64,000 bases of DNA, taken from Carya illinoinensis. Its lineage: Eukaryota; Streptophyta; Magnoliopsida; Fagales; Juglandaceae. Below are positions 23,851 to 36,024 of the stretch, in pieces. Position 1 is the first letter of the stretch; each line of letters begins with the position of its first letter. The DNA lies in the NCBI RefSeq assembly GCF_018687715.1, contig NC_056756.1:38846480-38910479 (forward strand), written 5' to 3'. Both the position numbers and the translations under genes were made by a program. The notes beneath the pieces are model-generated. The model worked only from the letters and a program-made list of their open reading frames with translations. It did not search any database and was not told where the DNA came from.

Positions 23851-26800
23851 TTATACTACTCAAAGCCCCTCATCTGAATTGATTTGGTACCCCAATTCCA
23901 CTGCCACTCATCATATTACTCATGATTTCTCTAACTTGAATATGTCCTCTGAGCCTTATGCAGGTAGTGAAACAATTAGAGTGGGTGATGGTGCTGGCAT
24001 TCCAATCGATCATTTCGGTGATTCATCTCTTACCTTCAATTCCTCTCCCTTTTTTCTCTACAACTTGCTTTATGTTCCTTCTATCACCAAAAATATTGTC
24101 TCTGTTCTCAAATTTTGCACTGATAACAATTATTATTTTGAATTTCATGCCACTCACTTTCTTGTGAAGGACAAGGCGACACAAAAAATCCTCCTCACTG
24201 GAGTCACACGTGATGGTCTATACACCTTCCCCACCACCAAGTCTTCACTACCATCCCCTTCTATTCATCTTGGAGAAAGGACTTCAGTAGCTCACTAGCA
24301 CAGTAGGCTTGGGCACCCTTCTTTGGCCTTCGTCTCTAGAGTGCTGCATTCCAAACGCTTGCCTTATTTTCCCATAGATTTCGTTTTCTATTGTTCCGTT
24401 TGTCCTCTTGCAAAATGTTATTAATTGCCATTTTCTTCTGCATCAGAACATTATACTAAGCCCTTAGAATTACTTTGTGCTGATGTCTAGGGTCTGGCCC
24501 ATTATGTTTCAAGAAATGGCTATAAATACTATGTTTCCTTTGTTGATTATTGTACTCGGTTTACTTGGTTCTTTTCCATGAAATTAAAATCTGATGTACA
24601 ACACATTTTTTCCACATTTTTACATTTGTTGAACGTTTGTTTAATTCCAAGTTGATTACTTTACAAACTGACGGAGGTGGTAAATTCAAACCTCTCACCT
24701 CCATATGCAAACAACTTGGAATTACACATCATTTTTCATGCCCTCACACCCATCAACAAAATGGGTTAGTCAAACTTAAACATTGCCAAATAGTTGAAAC
24801 TAAGCTTGCTTTCTTAGCCCAATCCTCTCTTTCCTTTGATTATTGGGTTGAAGCCTTTGAAACCTCAGTTCATCTTATCAACTTGCTTCCCACTCCTACC
24901 CTTAAAAACAAGTCTTCTTACTCTAAAGTTTACAACTATGAAAAGGACTATAAATTCCTTAAAATTTTTGGATGTGAGTGTTGGCCCAATTTACGGCCCT
25001 ACAATTTTCATAAACTAAATTTTCGGTCCACATCTTGTATTTTTATTGGATATAGTCCAATCCACAAAGGGTATAAATGCTTGGATCTCAAAACTTTCAA
25101 GTTATATATTTCCTATGACGTTATTTTCAATGAAAATTCCTTCCCATTCACTCATACGAAGCCCATGATAGTCTCCCCAATTTCTTATCTCTCTTCTGCT
25201 CACTTACCTCTCTTTTCAGAGTCTCTACTTGGCCCAATACCAAACCCAACTCAAATCAGTCCAAGCCCACCTATTCTTAGTTTCAGCCCATCTCAGTCAT
25301 CATCTCTTCTGTCTACCCATAGCACTGAACATCCATCCCTTTCTTCTCGCTCGGATTCCTCTACTTCCACTCTGCCACCTGCTCGTCCATCTTCCTCCCC
25401 AACAAATCTGCTGCCCTCCTCCACCCTTTTAATTCCCCCACGCTCTCCGATCATTACACGTGCCCAAACAAACTCATCCGGTCCTCGCCAATTTACTGAT
25501 GGAACGGTTGCCTACCCCACTCGACATTGTCTCGCCATTACTGCATAAGTTTCATATAACCCTTTACGTTTTTCTCAGGCATCAAAATTTGATGAGTGGC
25601 AAAAGGCTATGGAGGAAGAATATACAGCTCTTCTTCAAAATTCAACCTAGACATTGGTACCGCCTACTCCTCATCAAAATGTCTTGGGTGTCGATGGGTC
25701 TTTCGCACCAAGACTCATGCGGATGGCTCTTTTGAACGAAGAAAGGCCCGTTTGGTTGCAAAGGGATATCATCTGCAACCTGGAATTGATTTCCAGGATA
25801 CTTTCAGTCCTGTTGTAAAGCCATCAACAATACGGCTTGTGTTATCTATTGTTGTTTCCAAAGGGTGGCACATGCATCAAATTGATATACAAAATGCTTT
25901 TTTGCATGGTTTACTAACATATAATGTTTATATGCAGCATTGTTTTTAAAATCGTACTGTACCGGCCACCGGACCGGTACAGAAATTCTATAATTTCGTA
26001 CCGGTTCAAATACCGGCCGTACCTGCCGATATTTCGGCCTGTACCTGCCTATGTACCGGCCGGTATTTCAGTCTCCTTTTTTTTTTCATTTTTTCAAACT
26101 ACAAATTTATTTTTTTACCCCCAATTTAGACGAAACAATTTATAATTTATATAGATATATGTATTTATGTATAATTTATTTATATATAAATTATTATTTT
26201 GAAATATAATTAATATATATAATTTATTTATAAATTGACTATCCCGAAATGGTATACGAAACGGTACCAGTACCGAAATATTTCGTTCCAGTGCCTTGAC
26301 CGGTACGGCATCCGGTACGGTATTCAAAACATTGATATGCAACAGCCTCGAGGTTTTCTTGACTTCACTCGACCACAACATGTCTGCAAACTTCAGAAAG
26401 CAATTTACGGCCTCAAACAAGCTCCACGAGCTTGGTTTGGTCAGTTAAGTAGCTGGTTACTTGATTATGGTTTTGTTGCTTCCAAAGCTGATCCTTCATT
26501 ATCCATATTAAACCATTTGTATACTCAAATTTATTTACTGGTCTATGTGGATGACATTGTCATCACCTCTTCAAAAACCTCTGCTATCACTGGTTTGATA
26601 CATGATTTGGGAACTGTTTTCCTTGTAAAGGATCTTGGCCAACTTGCCTTTTTCCTTGGCATTGAAGTTGACTACACTAAAAATGGTATTCTGTTGTCTC
26701 AACGAAAATACCTTAAAAGCCTTCTCACCCGTACCAACATGCTCCAAGCAAAACTAATGTCTTCTCCAATGTCTGCCTCCTTGAAACTTTCTAAACATGA

Positions 26801-27540
26801 TGCTCCTGATTTTGAAGATATCACATTATATAAGAGTATTGTGGGTGGATTACAATATCTCTCAATCACGAGATCGGATATTGCTTTTGCAGTGAATAAG
26901 GTTTACCAATTCTTATATGCACCGAAACTTTCTCACTAGAGTGCAGTGAAAAGAATTCTGAGCTACCTGAAATCTACAATTAATCATTGACTATTTTTTG
27001 CATCAAAGTCAAATCTCACACTCCAAGCCTACTTCGATGCTGATTGGGGTGGCTGTCCAGATGATCATCGTTCTACGGGTGCTTATTGTATTTTCTTGGG
27101 TCAACATTTGATATCTTGGAGATCTAAAAAGCAGTCCACCGTGGCCAGATCTTCAATAGAGGCAGAATACAAATCTATAGCCTCATATGTATCTGAACTA
27201 ATATGGCTCCAAACTGTTTTACATGAAGTTCGTATCTCTGTATCTCAGGCCCCCATTTTATGGTGTGATAATCTTGGGGCCATCTACCTTTCAGCAAATT
27301 CAGTATATCATTCAAGAACCAAACATATGGATATTGACTACCATTTTGTGAGAGATAGAGTTGCTGCCAAAACATTGAAAGTTTCCTTCATCAGTTCTCA
27401 GGATCAAATTATAGATGTGCTTACCAAACCACTTGTAGCAGACAAATTGCTTCATTTTAAATCAAGTCTCAAGGTTGTTGACACACCCTTAAACTCAAGG
27501 GGGCATATTAGAATAGATGGTTTTGATGTACCATAAACAA
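23851..27540 (+). pseudogene. Copia-2 pol, interrupted by a MITE
   Basis: A protease-like segment reads WYPNSTATHHIT near 23884, where the active D-S/T-G triad has become N-S-T. HSRLGHPSL near 24300 marks GAG-pre-integrase; integrase follows with stops (TDGGGKF, HQQNGLVKL, where the catalytic E position has become K). RT reads [20 protein letters not shown] and QIDIQNAFLHG, breaks at VYMQ (25937) for the MITE, then resumes at QPRGFLDF (26342). It continues through AIYGLKQAPRAWF to the catalytic YVDDIVI near 26545. RNase H runs from about 27030 to 27535 (SSIEAEYKSIASYVSELIWL, then RTKHMDIDYHFVRDRV). Several stops and shifts make it inactive. Confidence 0.9.
25938..26334. mobile_element. hAT-like MITE inserted in Copia-2 RT
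   Basis: A 397-bp insertion with 8-bp flanks ATATGCAG and ATATGCAA (7 of 8 identical), the TSD length of hAT elements. The ends are imperfect inverted repeats, CATTGTTTTTAAAA on the left and CAATGTTTTGAATA in reverse complement on the right. Its body holds many GTACCGG/CCGGTAC motifs near both ends and an AT-rich centre. Removing it and one TSD copy rejoins the RT reading VYMQ-QPRGF. Confidence 0.88.
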
Positions 27541-27772
27541 TATATAAGCTGAGCATTACCTCAAGCACATGATGTGCACTCTGTATAAATATCATAGACA
27601 ATAGGTTTGTTACTGTCTATGGTTGCTCATAACAAACTTTATTCCTTTATTCCCTCATTTGATTCTTTCACAGTGTATATATATTAGATACAAATATCAC
27701 ATGATAATATACATTGAGGTGAATTCCTATTTTGTTGAGTATACTCTGTTTTTATTCTTTCTGATGCTAATA
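27506..27772 (+). repeat. Copia-2 3' LTR
   Basis: It starts TATTAGAATAGATG after the purine tract and ends near GCTAATA, giving about 267 bp. It carries an insertion of about 35 bases relative to the 5' LTR and many substitutions, so the pair is clearly diverged. Confidence 0.87.
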
Positions 27773-27777
27773 GAGAC

Positions 27778-29691
27778 ATCTGATAATGAGTTCTATGTAC
27801 AATCCAATCTAAGGTGTCGAGAAATATTTTTCTACAATATCTCTATCTCAAAATTCTTATATTCAACCTTTCTAAATTAAAAGACTAACGTTTCTTTATT
27901 TAATCACAAATAATAAACAACACATGAAACAGGCCCCAAAATTTTAATGTTCAACTCACTATTCACATCAATTCTATACAATTCCGAGACTCATTTACAA
28001 TGTACATGTGGTATCGATCTCGGCAGCTCCTTCAACCTTCAAGGCTAGCTCCTAGCTCGTGCCTCCAACATTCCACACCAATAACAGTACCATCACGCCC
28101 CAACTCGCCACTTGGTTCACTTCTCTAGCTCGTTTGAAAATACAGTTGAATTGACAAAAAGAAATGGAGCAAGTATTGTAGAGAGTTATACATGCAACAT
28201 TGGTAAGGAATAGCTAGATTTCTGAGTCCTTTAGTTTAATGGAAGTGTTACAATGCCTTCTTTCAATCAAAGTGGCGTTCAAGTTAACCTCAATAATGAT
28301 AAAATAAAATAGGGTGGCCACAAAGGGTGAGCCGCCACTATCGACTGTGTATTTTTTTTTTCTAAACTCTTTTTAAAAATAAAATAAAAACTACAAACTC
28401 ATTAAAAAAATATTTTCTTAATTATTAAGTAAAAAAATAACTCGATGAGAGTGGCATTTTCCTTAATCATAACACAGATGTGAGTATTTCTTGGTCTTTT
28501 GCTTTACTGAATAAATTAGCTTGGTTTAATCAACAATAACACAATAATGGTCAATAGACTCTGAACATCCTTTTCCCATTTAAGAGTAGCGATTATAAGG
28601 TCAAAGTATATAGAAAGGTTTTAAAAAACTATTACTTTTTATTGATACTTGTATAAAAATTGTGTAATAATAATAACTTTATATATATATATATATATAG
28701 TTATCATAAATATGTTGAATAACCTTTGAAAAATGATAGACATACAATCATTTTTACAACCTTATGTACAACTATGTTTTAAATTAGGGATTTTTTGTAA
28801 CATAACTTACGTTACTTTACATATATACCTTCATTTTAAAACATGACTGTATAAAAAAATTATAAAAAAAAAATTGTAAATGTATTATTAATCGTAACCT
28901 TAGTAACATATATACCTTCATTTTAAAACATGACTGTCTAAAAAAAATTATAAAAAAGAAAAATTGTAAATGTATTATTAATCGTAACCTTTTAGCTAGC
29001 TTCTTGTTCGGACTGCCACCTATTGATTCATATCAATCATTTTGTCCGACAGTTTGTGTTCTGTGTACAGATCAGTTATGTTGTTTTTATCGAAAGATTT
29101 CTCTATTAGCATACCAGCAGGTAGCATTCTCGATAGTTTGTCTGTATTCGCAAACCAGCACAAATGTATTATGCGTATATTTTACGTAAGCTGATAGAGA
29201 CCATTTTATAAACCATTATCAACCCATGTTATAGCTCTATCAAGTATTCTTATTTTATTTTATAATAATATATATTTAAAAATAAATTTATGAACTGATA
29301 TGGTATGATATGATATATAAAAGGAAAATTCTTCTTGTCCTTATCAAATTATACTGTATTTCTTGTCCTTAAGTATATCTTACGTGTAAAATATATATGA
29401 CGTACCACTGACATCATCGTATTAAACTTTTTTATGCTCTCTATATATATATATATACACCAGTTTGAGTATGTTTTTATGAGTAAACTCATCCCGTATT
29501 GGATTCGGGAATCTTGTGTTTATCCTTATCTTTTGCTTGCTCTGTTTTGGTGCAGCCTGGACTCTTTGTTGTCTCAGAGAACTAGATGCACCAGCCCCCT
29601 CTCCCACTCCTCTCACACACATGCACGCATACACACAGTTAGGCCAGTCCGACGTTGTAAGCACATCAACACAACTCTCTTGTCCCTTTTC
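27778..29691. other. AT-rich intergenic stretch upstream of the subtilase pseudogene
   Basis: No coding region is supported. It contains an (AT)n run at 28680-28700, a tandem duplication at 28815-28996 and another (AT)n run near 29442-29457. Part of the right end should be the former promoter of the subtilase gene, but no clear TATA box position can be defended. Confidence 0.5.
28815..28996. repeat. Tandem duplication, unit about 95 bp
   Basis: The phrase from TATATACCTTCATTTTAAAA through TGTATTATTAATCGTAACCT occurs twice in a row with few differences, mostly in A-run length. Confidence 0.8.
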
Positions 29692-30660
29692 ATGTTTCTT
29701 CTTTTTCTATACGAGCAACATTCTATCCCCACTCTTGCAGAAGCCAAAAGAAATGTTAGTTTTCCTATTTTCTCCTACGCCATTCCTTCTCCTTTTCTTC
29801 TTATGCCTTGACCACCCTTAGTAACTAAACTGACTTAGGTAGTGAGTATTTGCAGGTTTACATCGTTTATATGAGAGAAGGGCAGCAGCATGATCGAAGC
29901 TTCTTCTGGAACATCTTGAAATTCTCACTGAGTACTTGGAAGGTATGCCAGGACAAATTAAAATAGTTTTGATGGATAAAGACTTTGAAACAACAGCTTG
30001 AGCCCAAACCAATTGTTTGATATGGGCTTATGCAGCAAAGAAGCATCTGCAGAAGCCATGGTCTACAGTTACAAACATGGCTTCACTGGTTTTGCAGCCA
30101 AGCTAACAGGAACTCAAGCACGTATTATTTCAGGTTTTTTATATTTATATTCGTTTTCTGATGAGGTCCATCGACATAAGTTACTAGCTAAACACACTGG
30201 TAACGGGAAAATTTTATGGTAATTTACCATCACACATATAAATCAGAGAACTCGTATTGAATCTAAAAGGTTCTAGATATCAAATTAAAATTTAATAACC
30301 GTGCAATGTATGGTATTTCAAGTCTAATATGACATGAAGAACACTCCTGACCAAACAAAGCTCAAGTACGAAAAAGCTATACATTTAACAGAAAAATCAT
30401 TTGCCCTCCTTTTTCATGTTAATTATCATTTTGGTATGCAACCTCTGAATCCATATGTGATAGGATGGTGATCATGATGATACAATCTTCTTGTTCGGAT
30501 TTAGAGTTACCAACTGTGGTTCAAGTCATACCCAATAGCTTTTATAAGTTGCAAACTACAAGAAGCTGGGACTACCTGCAACTAAATTCATATTCTCCAA
30601 AAAATATCCTGCATAAGTCCCAAATGAGTGATGGCGCCATAATTGGTATACTCGATACAG
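29692..30660 (+). pseudogene. Subtilase exons 1-4: signal peptide, I9 prodomain, catalytic Asp
   Basis: Exon 1 (ATG 29692) gives a short signal-like start ending LAEAKRN, with donor GT at 29755. Exon 2 starts VYIVYMRE at 29856, the I9 prodomain start, but loses frame around HLEILTEYL. Exon 3 (30036-30133) gives SKEASAEAMVYSYKHGFTGF and AAKLTGTQARIIS, typical I9 wording. Exon 4 (30505-30660) gives ELPTVVQVIPNSFYKLQTTR, then SWDYLQL and DGAIIGILDTG, which contains the catalytic Asp. The split codon TCA-G/AG at the exon 3-4 junction restores S-E-L-P. The start at 29692 was chosen because the AEAK motif directly precedes the prodomain in this family. Confidence 0.85.
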
Positions 30661-30775
30661 GTACCATTCCTCTCTCTTTAACTATCCAACCCAATAATTT
30701 TAATATGAGAATATTGATAATTTTTATTGGATCTAAATTATATTTAATGAGTCATATTGAATAAGTCCACGAGTG

Positions 30776-30924
30776 ATAAATTATTAAACTTGATTAAGAG
30801 TTTTAATTAAGCTTAATAACTATGTTAAATCTCATTTATTATTTATTAAATAAGTTAGACATCTTTTAGATTTAACATAGTTATTAAGCTTAATTAAAAC
30901 TCTTAATCAATTTTAATAATTTAT
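30776..30924. repeat. Near-perfect 57-bp inverted repeat (hairpin)
   Basis: The arms 30776-30832 and 30868-30924 are reverse complements with a single mismatch (C against A at arm position 14), separated by a 35-bp loop. The loop sequence TTTATTATTTATT...AGTTAGAC is repeated directly after the right arm. The hairpin lies in subtilase intron 4. It could be a small foldback transposon or a hairpin transcript source; no terminal TSD was found. Confidence 0.85.
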
Positions 30925-31257
30925 TATTTATTGAACGAGTTAGACGTCTTTTAGAATTTAAAGATCAGTCATTAATTAAAAATTTATTTCAATTTAAAAT
31001 CATCACTGATTAAAGTTTCCTACACAACTCATCACTCTCAATCCTACATTAATTGAACTATTAGAGTAGGTTTTTAATTTCAAATACACTAGGATTACAA
31101 TTCTAGAATACTCTTCATCTTAAAATTCCTAAATCCAACTTATACCATCACTCGCATGGTATAAAATCCTATAGAGTCACATGCACTGTATGTGCACCTA
31201 CCTCTTCAAGCATAGGGTTTTTTTTTTTTTTCTTTAGTTCTCTTTTTATCTTTAGCT

Positions 31258-31362
31258 TGTCTCAGCCTCATCTGCCCTAACATGAAACACGGCAAGACCA
31301 CCAGCATGTCGTAGCCTCATCTCTCCCACCATAAAACACAGCAAGGCCACCATCATCTCTTC
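31258..31362. repeat. Short tandem duplication in subtilase intron 4
   Basis: Two adjacent imperfect copies of about 50 bp share the phrases AGCCTCATCT, then AAACAC and GCAAG, then CCACCA. The open frame across them on the minus strand (31252-31440) has no recognisable domain. Confidence 0.55.
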
Positions 31363-31515
31363 CTCCCTCTTGCGCAAACCATTGTTGTGCCTCCATCGCA
31401 CCATGATTGATTCTGTGTCGGAAACTTTAAGAAGCAGCACTACAAGATAAGTAGCTTAATCATAAACTAAGATTAGCATACGTTAGTTAGTTGTATATAT
31501 TATTATTATTAAAGC

Positions 31516-33238
31516 TAAGAGTGTAAAGAAAATCGAAAAATTGGTTAAATCGAACCAGATCAAACCGATTCGGTCAGGATTGTAAGTGGTCGGTGCGGTA
31601 CCGGTTTTTATATTTTGAAAACTAATTTAAACCGAATCAAACTGGTATATATATTTATAATTTTTTTATATTATATTATATTATATATATTATATGTTAA
31701 ATTGTTAATTCATATAACATTAAATTCTAATCTTATTATTCAAGTCTATTAATTTTATAACATAAAATTAATATAACGTATGATATAATATAAAAATTAA
31801 TTTTATAATTTTAAATAAAACATTTGATATAACATCTAAAATTTAATTTTATAACTAATATAACATAAAATTTTAATCTTAAACATAAATATTAATATTA
31901 AGTTATTACTATAAACTTACTTTTAGTGTATATATATATATATCAATGATAAATATATTTTTAGCATAATAGATTATAATATATATATATATATGTAACG
32001 CCCCCGACCCCCACATACAGACACGTGGAAATCGAGGCATCGAGAGCGTCACAAGTGGTATCAGAGCAGTTTGGCTCTGAGTAAAACCATATGTCCCATG
32101 GATGCAGTACTAGAAAATTTTAAAAGCTTGAATTGAAATTATTTTGTTTATTTAATTTGAATTGTTTTTATTTAACTTGTTTCGATTTTATTTGATTTGA
32201 AATTATTTTATTAAATTTAAATTTATTTTACTTAATTTGATATTAATTTATTTGTTAATTTTACTGTATGTTTATCTTAATTTATTTCTTTTATTTTTCT
32301 TGTATGTTATTTTATTTTAGTGGTTTTATTCTATTCTATTTTATATTTTATTGTGAGCTAGAAATGGAATTTTTGGCTTGTGTAGAAAAGTGTGGATTTT
32401 TGAGACATATGCATATGGCATCATGTTCATATATATTGTTGAGCTTTAATATATTTTTATTTTATAGGTGTTTGGATGAGTACTTACCTGCGGTACCATT
32501 TTTGGTACAGTACATTTTGATGCAGACGACGAAGAGGCTTGAGTCCGAGGATGCGGCTCTGCCGGAGGAGTGATCGGGGATCATTTGTAGGTTGGGATTT
32601 ATTTCCTTCTTTTATTTATTGTTTTGATTTATATTATATTTATACTTGTTAATTGTAATATTTTTAGTACACTTATTTTTAAGCAAGCTTGTATTTAAAT
32701 AAATTCTGGTACTTAGTTGATCGACTTTAATTTTCACTGCATTGTTTTGTTGTACACGTGTTACATGTATACACACTTAACACGTGGCAATGGGATATGT
32801 GACCCGTGTTGTCATCATCCCGGATGCTTCGATTCCACGTGTCCGTAAGTGGGAGTTGAGGGTATTAATATATATATATATTATTTTTGTAAATACATTT
32901 TTACACATTTGATCATATATACTTATATAAAAAGTCTAGAACTTATATAGACTATAATTAAATTCAATATTATACTAGTATGTATTAATTATTATAAAAT
33001 AATATACTTTTACTTTAATATAAATAAACTAATAGTTTAGTATATGTAAACATAATATTATTATTAACATAGATAATCCATAAAATTAGAAAAACTGGAC
33101 CGAAACTAGAAAATCCAAAGTTCTGGTTTCGGTAGTGAACCTGTCCGGTTTCAGTTCTTAAATTTTCAGAATTGATGTATACCGGTATGGTTCTTAAAAA
33201 TGTACAAAATAGGCCAAACCGAACCGATTACACCCCTA
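31516..33238. mobile_element. hAT-like non-autonomous element in subtilase intron 4
   Basis: An 8-bp TSD ATTAAAGC lies on both sides (31508-31515 and 33239-33246). The ends are inverted repeats: TAAGAGTGTAA on the left and TAGGGGTGTAA in reverse complement on the right. Subterminal parts carry repeated AACCGA / CGGTT phrases on both sides, typical of hAT non-autonomous elements. There is no transposase; the centre is AT-rich with TA-runs and contains a second, nested element (31996-32867). Confidence 0.85.
31996..32867. mobile_element. Nested element with about 45-bp terminal inverted repeats
   Basis: The left end TAACGCCCCCGACCCCCAC and the right end, in reverse complement TAATACCCTCAACTCCCAC, continue as inverted repeats through GACACGTGGAA and TCGA to GCATC, about 45 bp with roughly ten differences. 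Both ends sit inside (TA)n runs of the surrounding hAT-like element, so a TA duplication cannot be told from the run. The left end also holds TGGTATCAGAGCAG at 32056-32069, which looks like a retrotransposon primer site. The interior has no recognised domain. Confidence 0.6.
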
Positions 33239-34245
33239 ATTAAAGCTAGTTCTTTTAAAAGCCAATGTTTACGTAACACGCATGTCATGATATCTACAAG
33301 CATGTCATTTATCATAACTCATGATCATGTTTCTTTCCCTCTATTATAGTTATGTATGTATTATACATTTCATGCATCTCATGTTGCATAAAAAGCATAA
33401 GTTTTCATAAGATAAAGTGTAAGATAAATATTAAATAAATTAAATGGTCATTCAGATGCGTGGTACCAATATAGTCAAGGTGGATATGCAAGCAACAGAC
33501 TCAAACGTTGTCCATCATAGTATTTTATCAAATCAGATAAGTTAAGTTATTTCCCTTGTGGCCAATACAAGATGTGGGACCCGTGCACAACTTTGCACAC
33601 GAGGTTAAATGTGTTGGTCAGTAAAACAAGTCAGTTAATCCCGATATATCAAATAATTCAAATTAGTCAATATACCGGAAATATTTCTAAGTCATGCATC
33701 ATCAACATATTTATGAACAATTATGATTTTAATTCTCAGCATAAAATATTTTATAAAAACCTTATGTTAAATATATTTACGTTATAATAGATTTCTTACT
33801 AAATCATCGACTTATTTTAGCTTGTTTTTATGTTTTTAAACCACTCCATGTCAAAATATTCATAAATGTATAGCTACAGGATGAGATTTCGTCCATAGAG
33901 GCATGACAGTAGACTAGATCACGTATAGATCAGATTTTAAGTTATACTTTTTATGGCACACACTTTGAGAAATTTTTAATAAATACTTCCACACACTCCC
34001 TCTTATGATCTCATTATTTCTTTTTATAAAGAATGATTTTATAGAATATTTGAATTTGGTGCAATTATAAGAAACTATTTTAAAGTCAAGTTTAGTAATA
34101 GCAAATCGATTCTCTAGAATTTTCTAAAAATGACATTATTCGTAACCAACCATGGGGAGCGGGGTATGACACACAGGAGAGAGTGTGTGTGTAATTGTGC
34201 TAATGCATGCATCTCACCATATGAAGTCCTGTAAATGATGAACAG

Positions 34246-35653
<1,408 letters not shown>

Positions 35654-35669
35654 GTAACGCCATCCTCGC

Positions 35670-36000
35670 TGCTAACAGACATTCCACATCAGCTTCCAAC
35701 TCAAACATAAAATCATCAAGCTCCAAGTCAGCTGCACATGAAGATACAGAGCCATCTCAGCAACGGAAATCTTCCATAAACGTTTGATTGTATTGCTGGA
35801 ATATTTTGCTTGTAATTCTGTTTGTACTAAGGCACTCCTTTCGGTTACAACAGATTCACACAGCTAGCACTAGGCATATGGCACATCACGTGCTTGTAAG
35901 AAAGCCAAAATGTTCTTGATATACGACTCTCTCTATAAATAAACCTCTGTACAAACATTCAAATCAATGAAGAAAATATTTTCAGACTCTACGTTTTACA
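35670..36000 (+). repeat. Copia-3 5' LTR
   Basis: 331 bp from TGCTAACAGACATTCC to TACGTTTTACA, with canonical TG...CA ends. A likely TATA element, TATAAATAA, lies at 35934-35942, upstream of the region where transcription should start. Confidence 0.94.
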
Positions 36001-36013
36001 TGGCATCAGAGCC
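36001..36013 (+). other. Copia-3 primer binding site
   Basis: TGGCATCAGAGCC follows the LTR with no spacer. It matches the Met-tRNA site TGGTATCAGAGC with one T-to-C change. Confidence 0.87.
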
Positions 36014-36024
36014 ATTATAGACCA

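Larger units (their letters stand above)
22556..27772 (+). mobile_element. Copia-2, full-length LTR retrotransposon
   Basis: A Ty1/Copia element on the plus strand with LTRs 22556-22787 and about 27506-27772, flanked by GAGAT and GAGAC (4 of 5 TSD bases agree). A Met-tRNA-type primer site follows the 5' LTR and a purine tract CAAGGGGGCA precedes the 3' LTR. Gag, protease, integrase, RT and RNase H are in order but broken. A 397-bp hAT-like MITE interrupts RT. The 3' LTR has about 35 extra bases near 27645-27680. Confidence 0.92.

Noticed and set aside
29422..29821. Overlapping open frames on both strands upstream of the subtilase
   Set aside because: None shows a domain; only the last 21 codons in one frame fit a subtilase signal peptide, and these are included in exon 1.
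31994..32053. A 60-bp TG...CA unit as a miniature LTR (TRIM)
   Set aside because: No direct copy exists downstream; the only matching copy is inverted at 32820-32867, so an LTR pair is not supported.
32268..32573. Open frame of 101 codons inside the TIR element in subtilase intron 4
   Set aside because: Its first half is a hydrophobic low-complexity stretch from T-rich DNA and no domain is recognisable. It lies inside a non-autonomous element.
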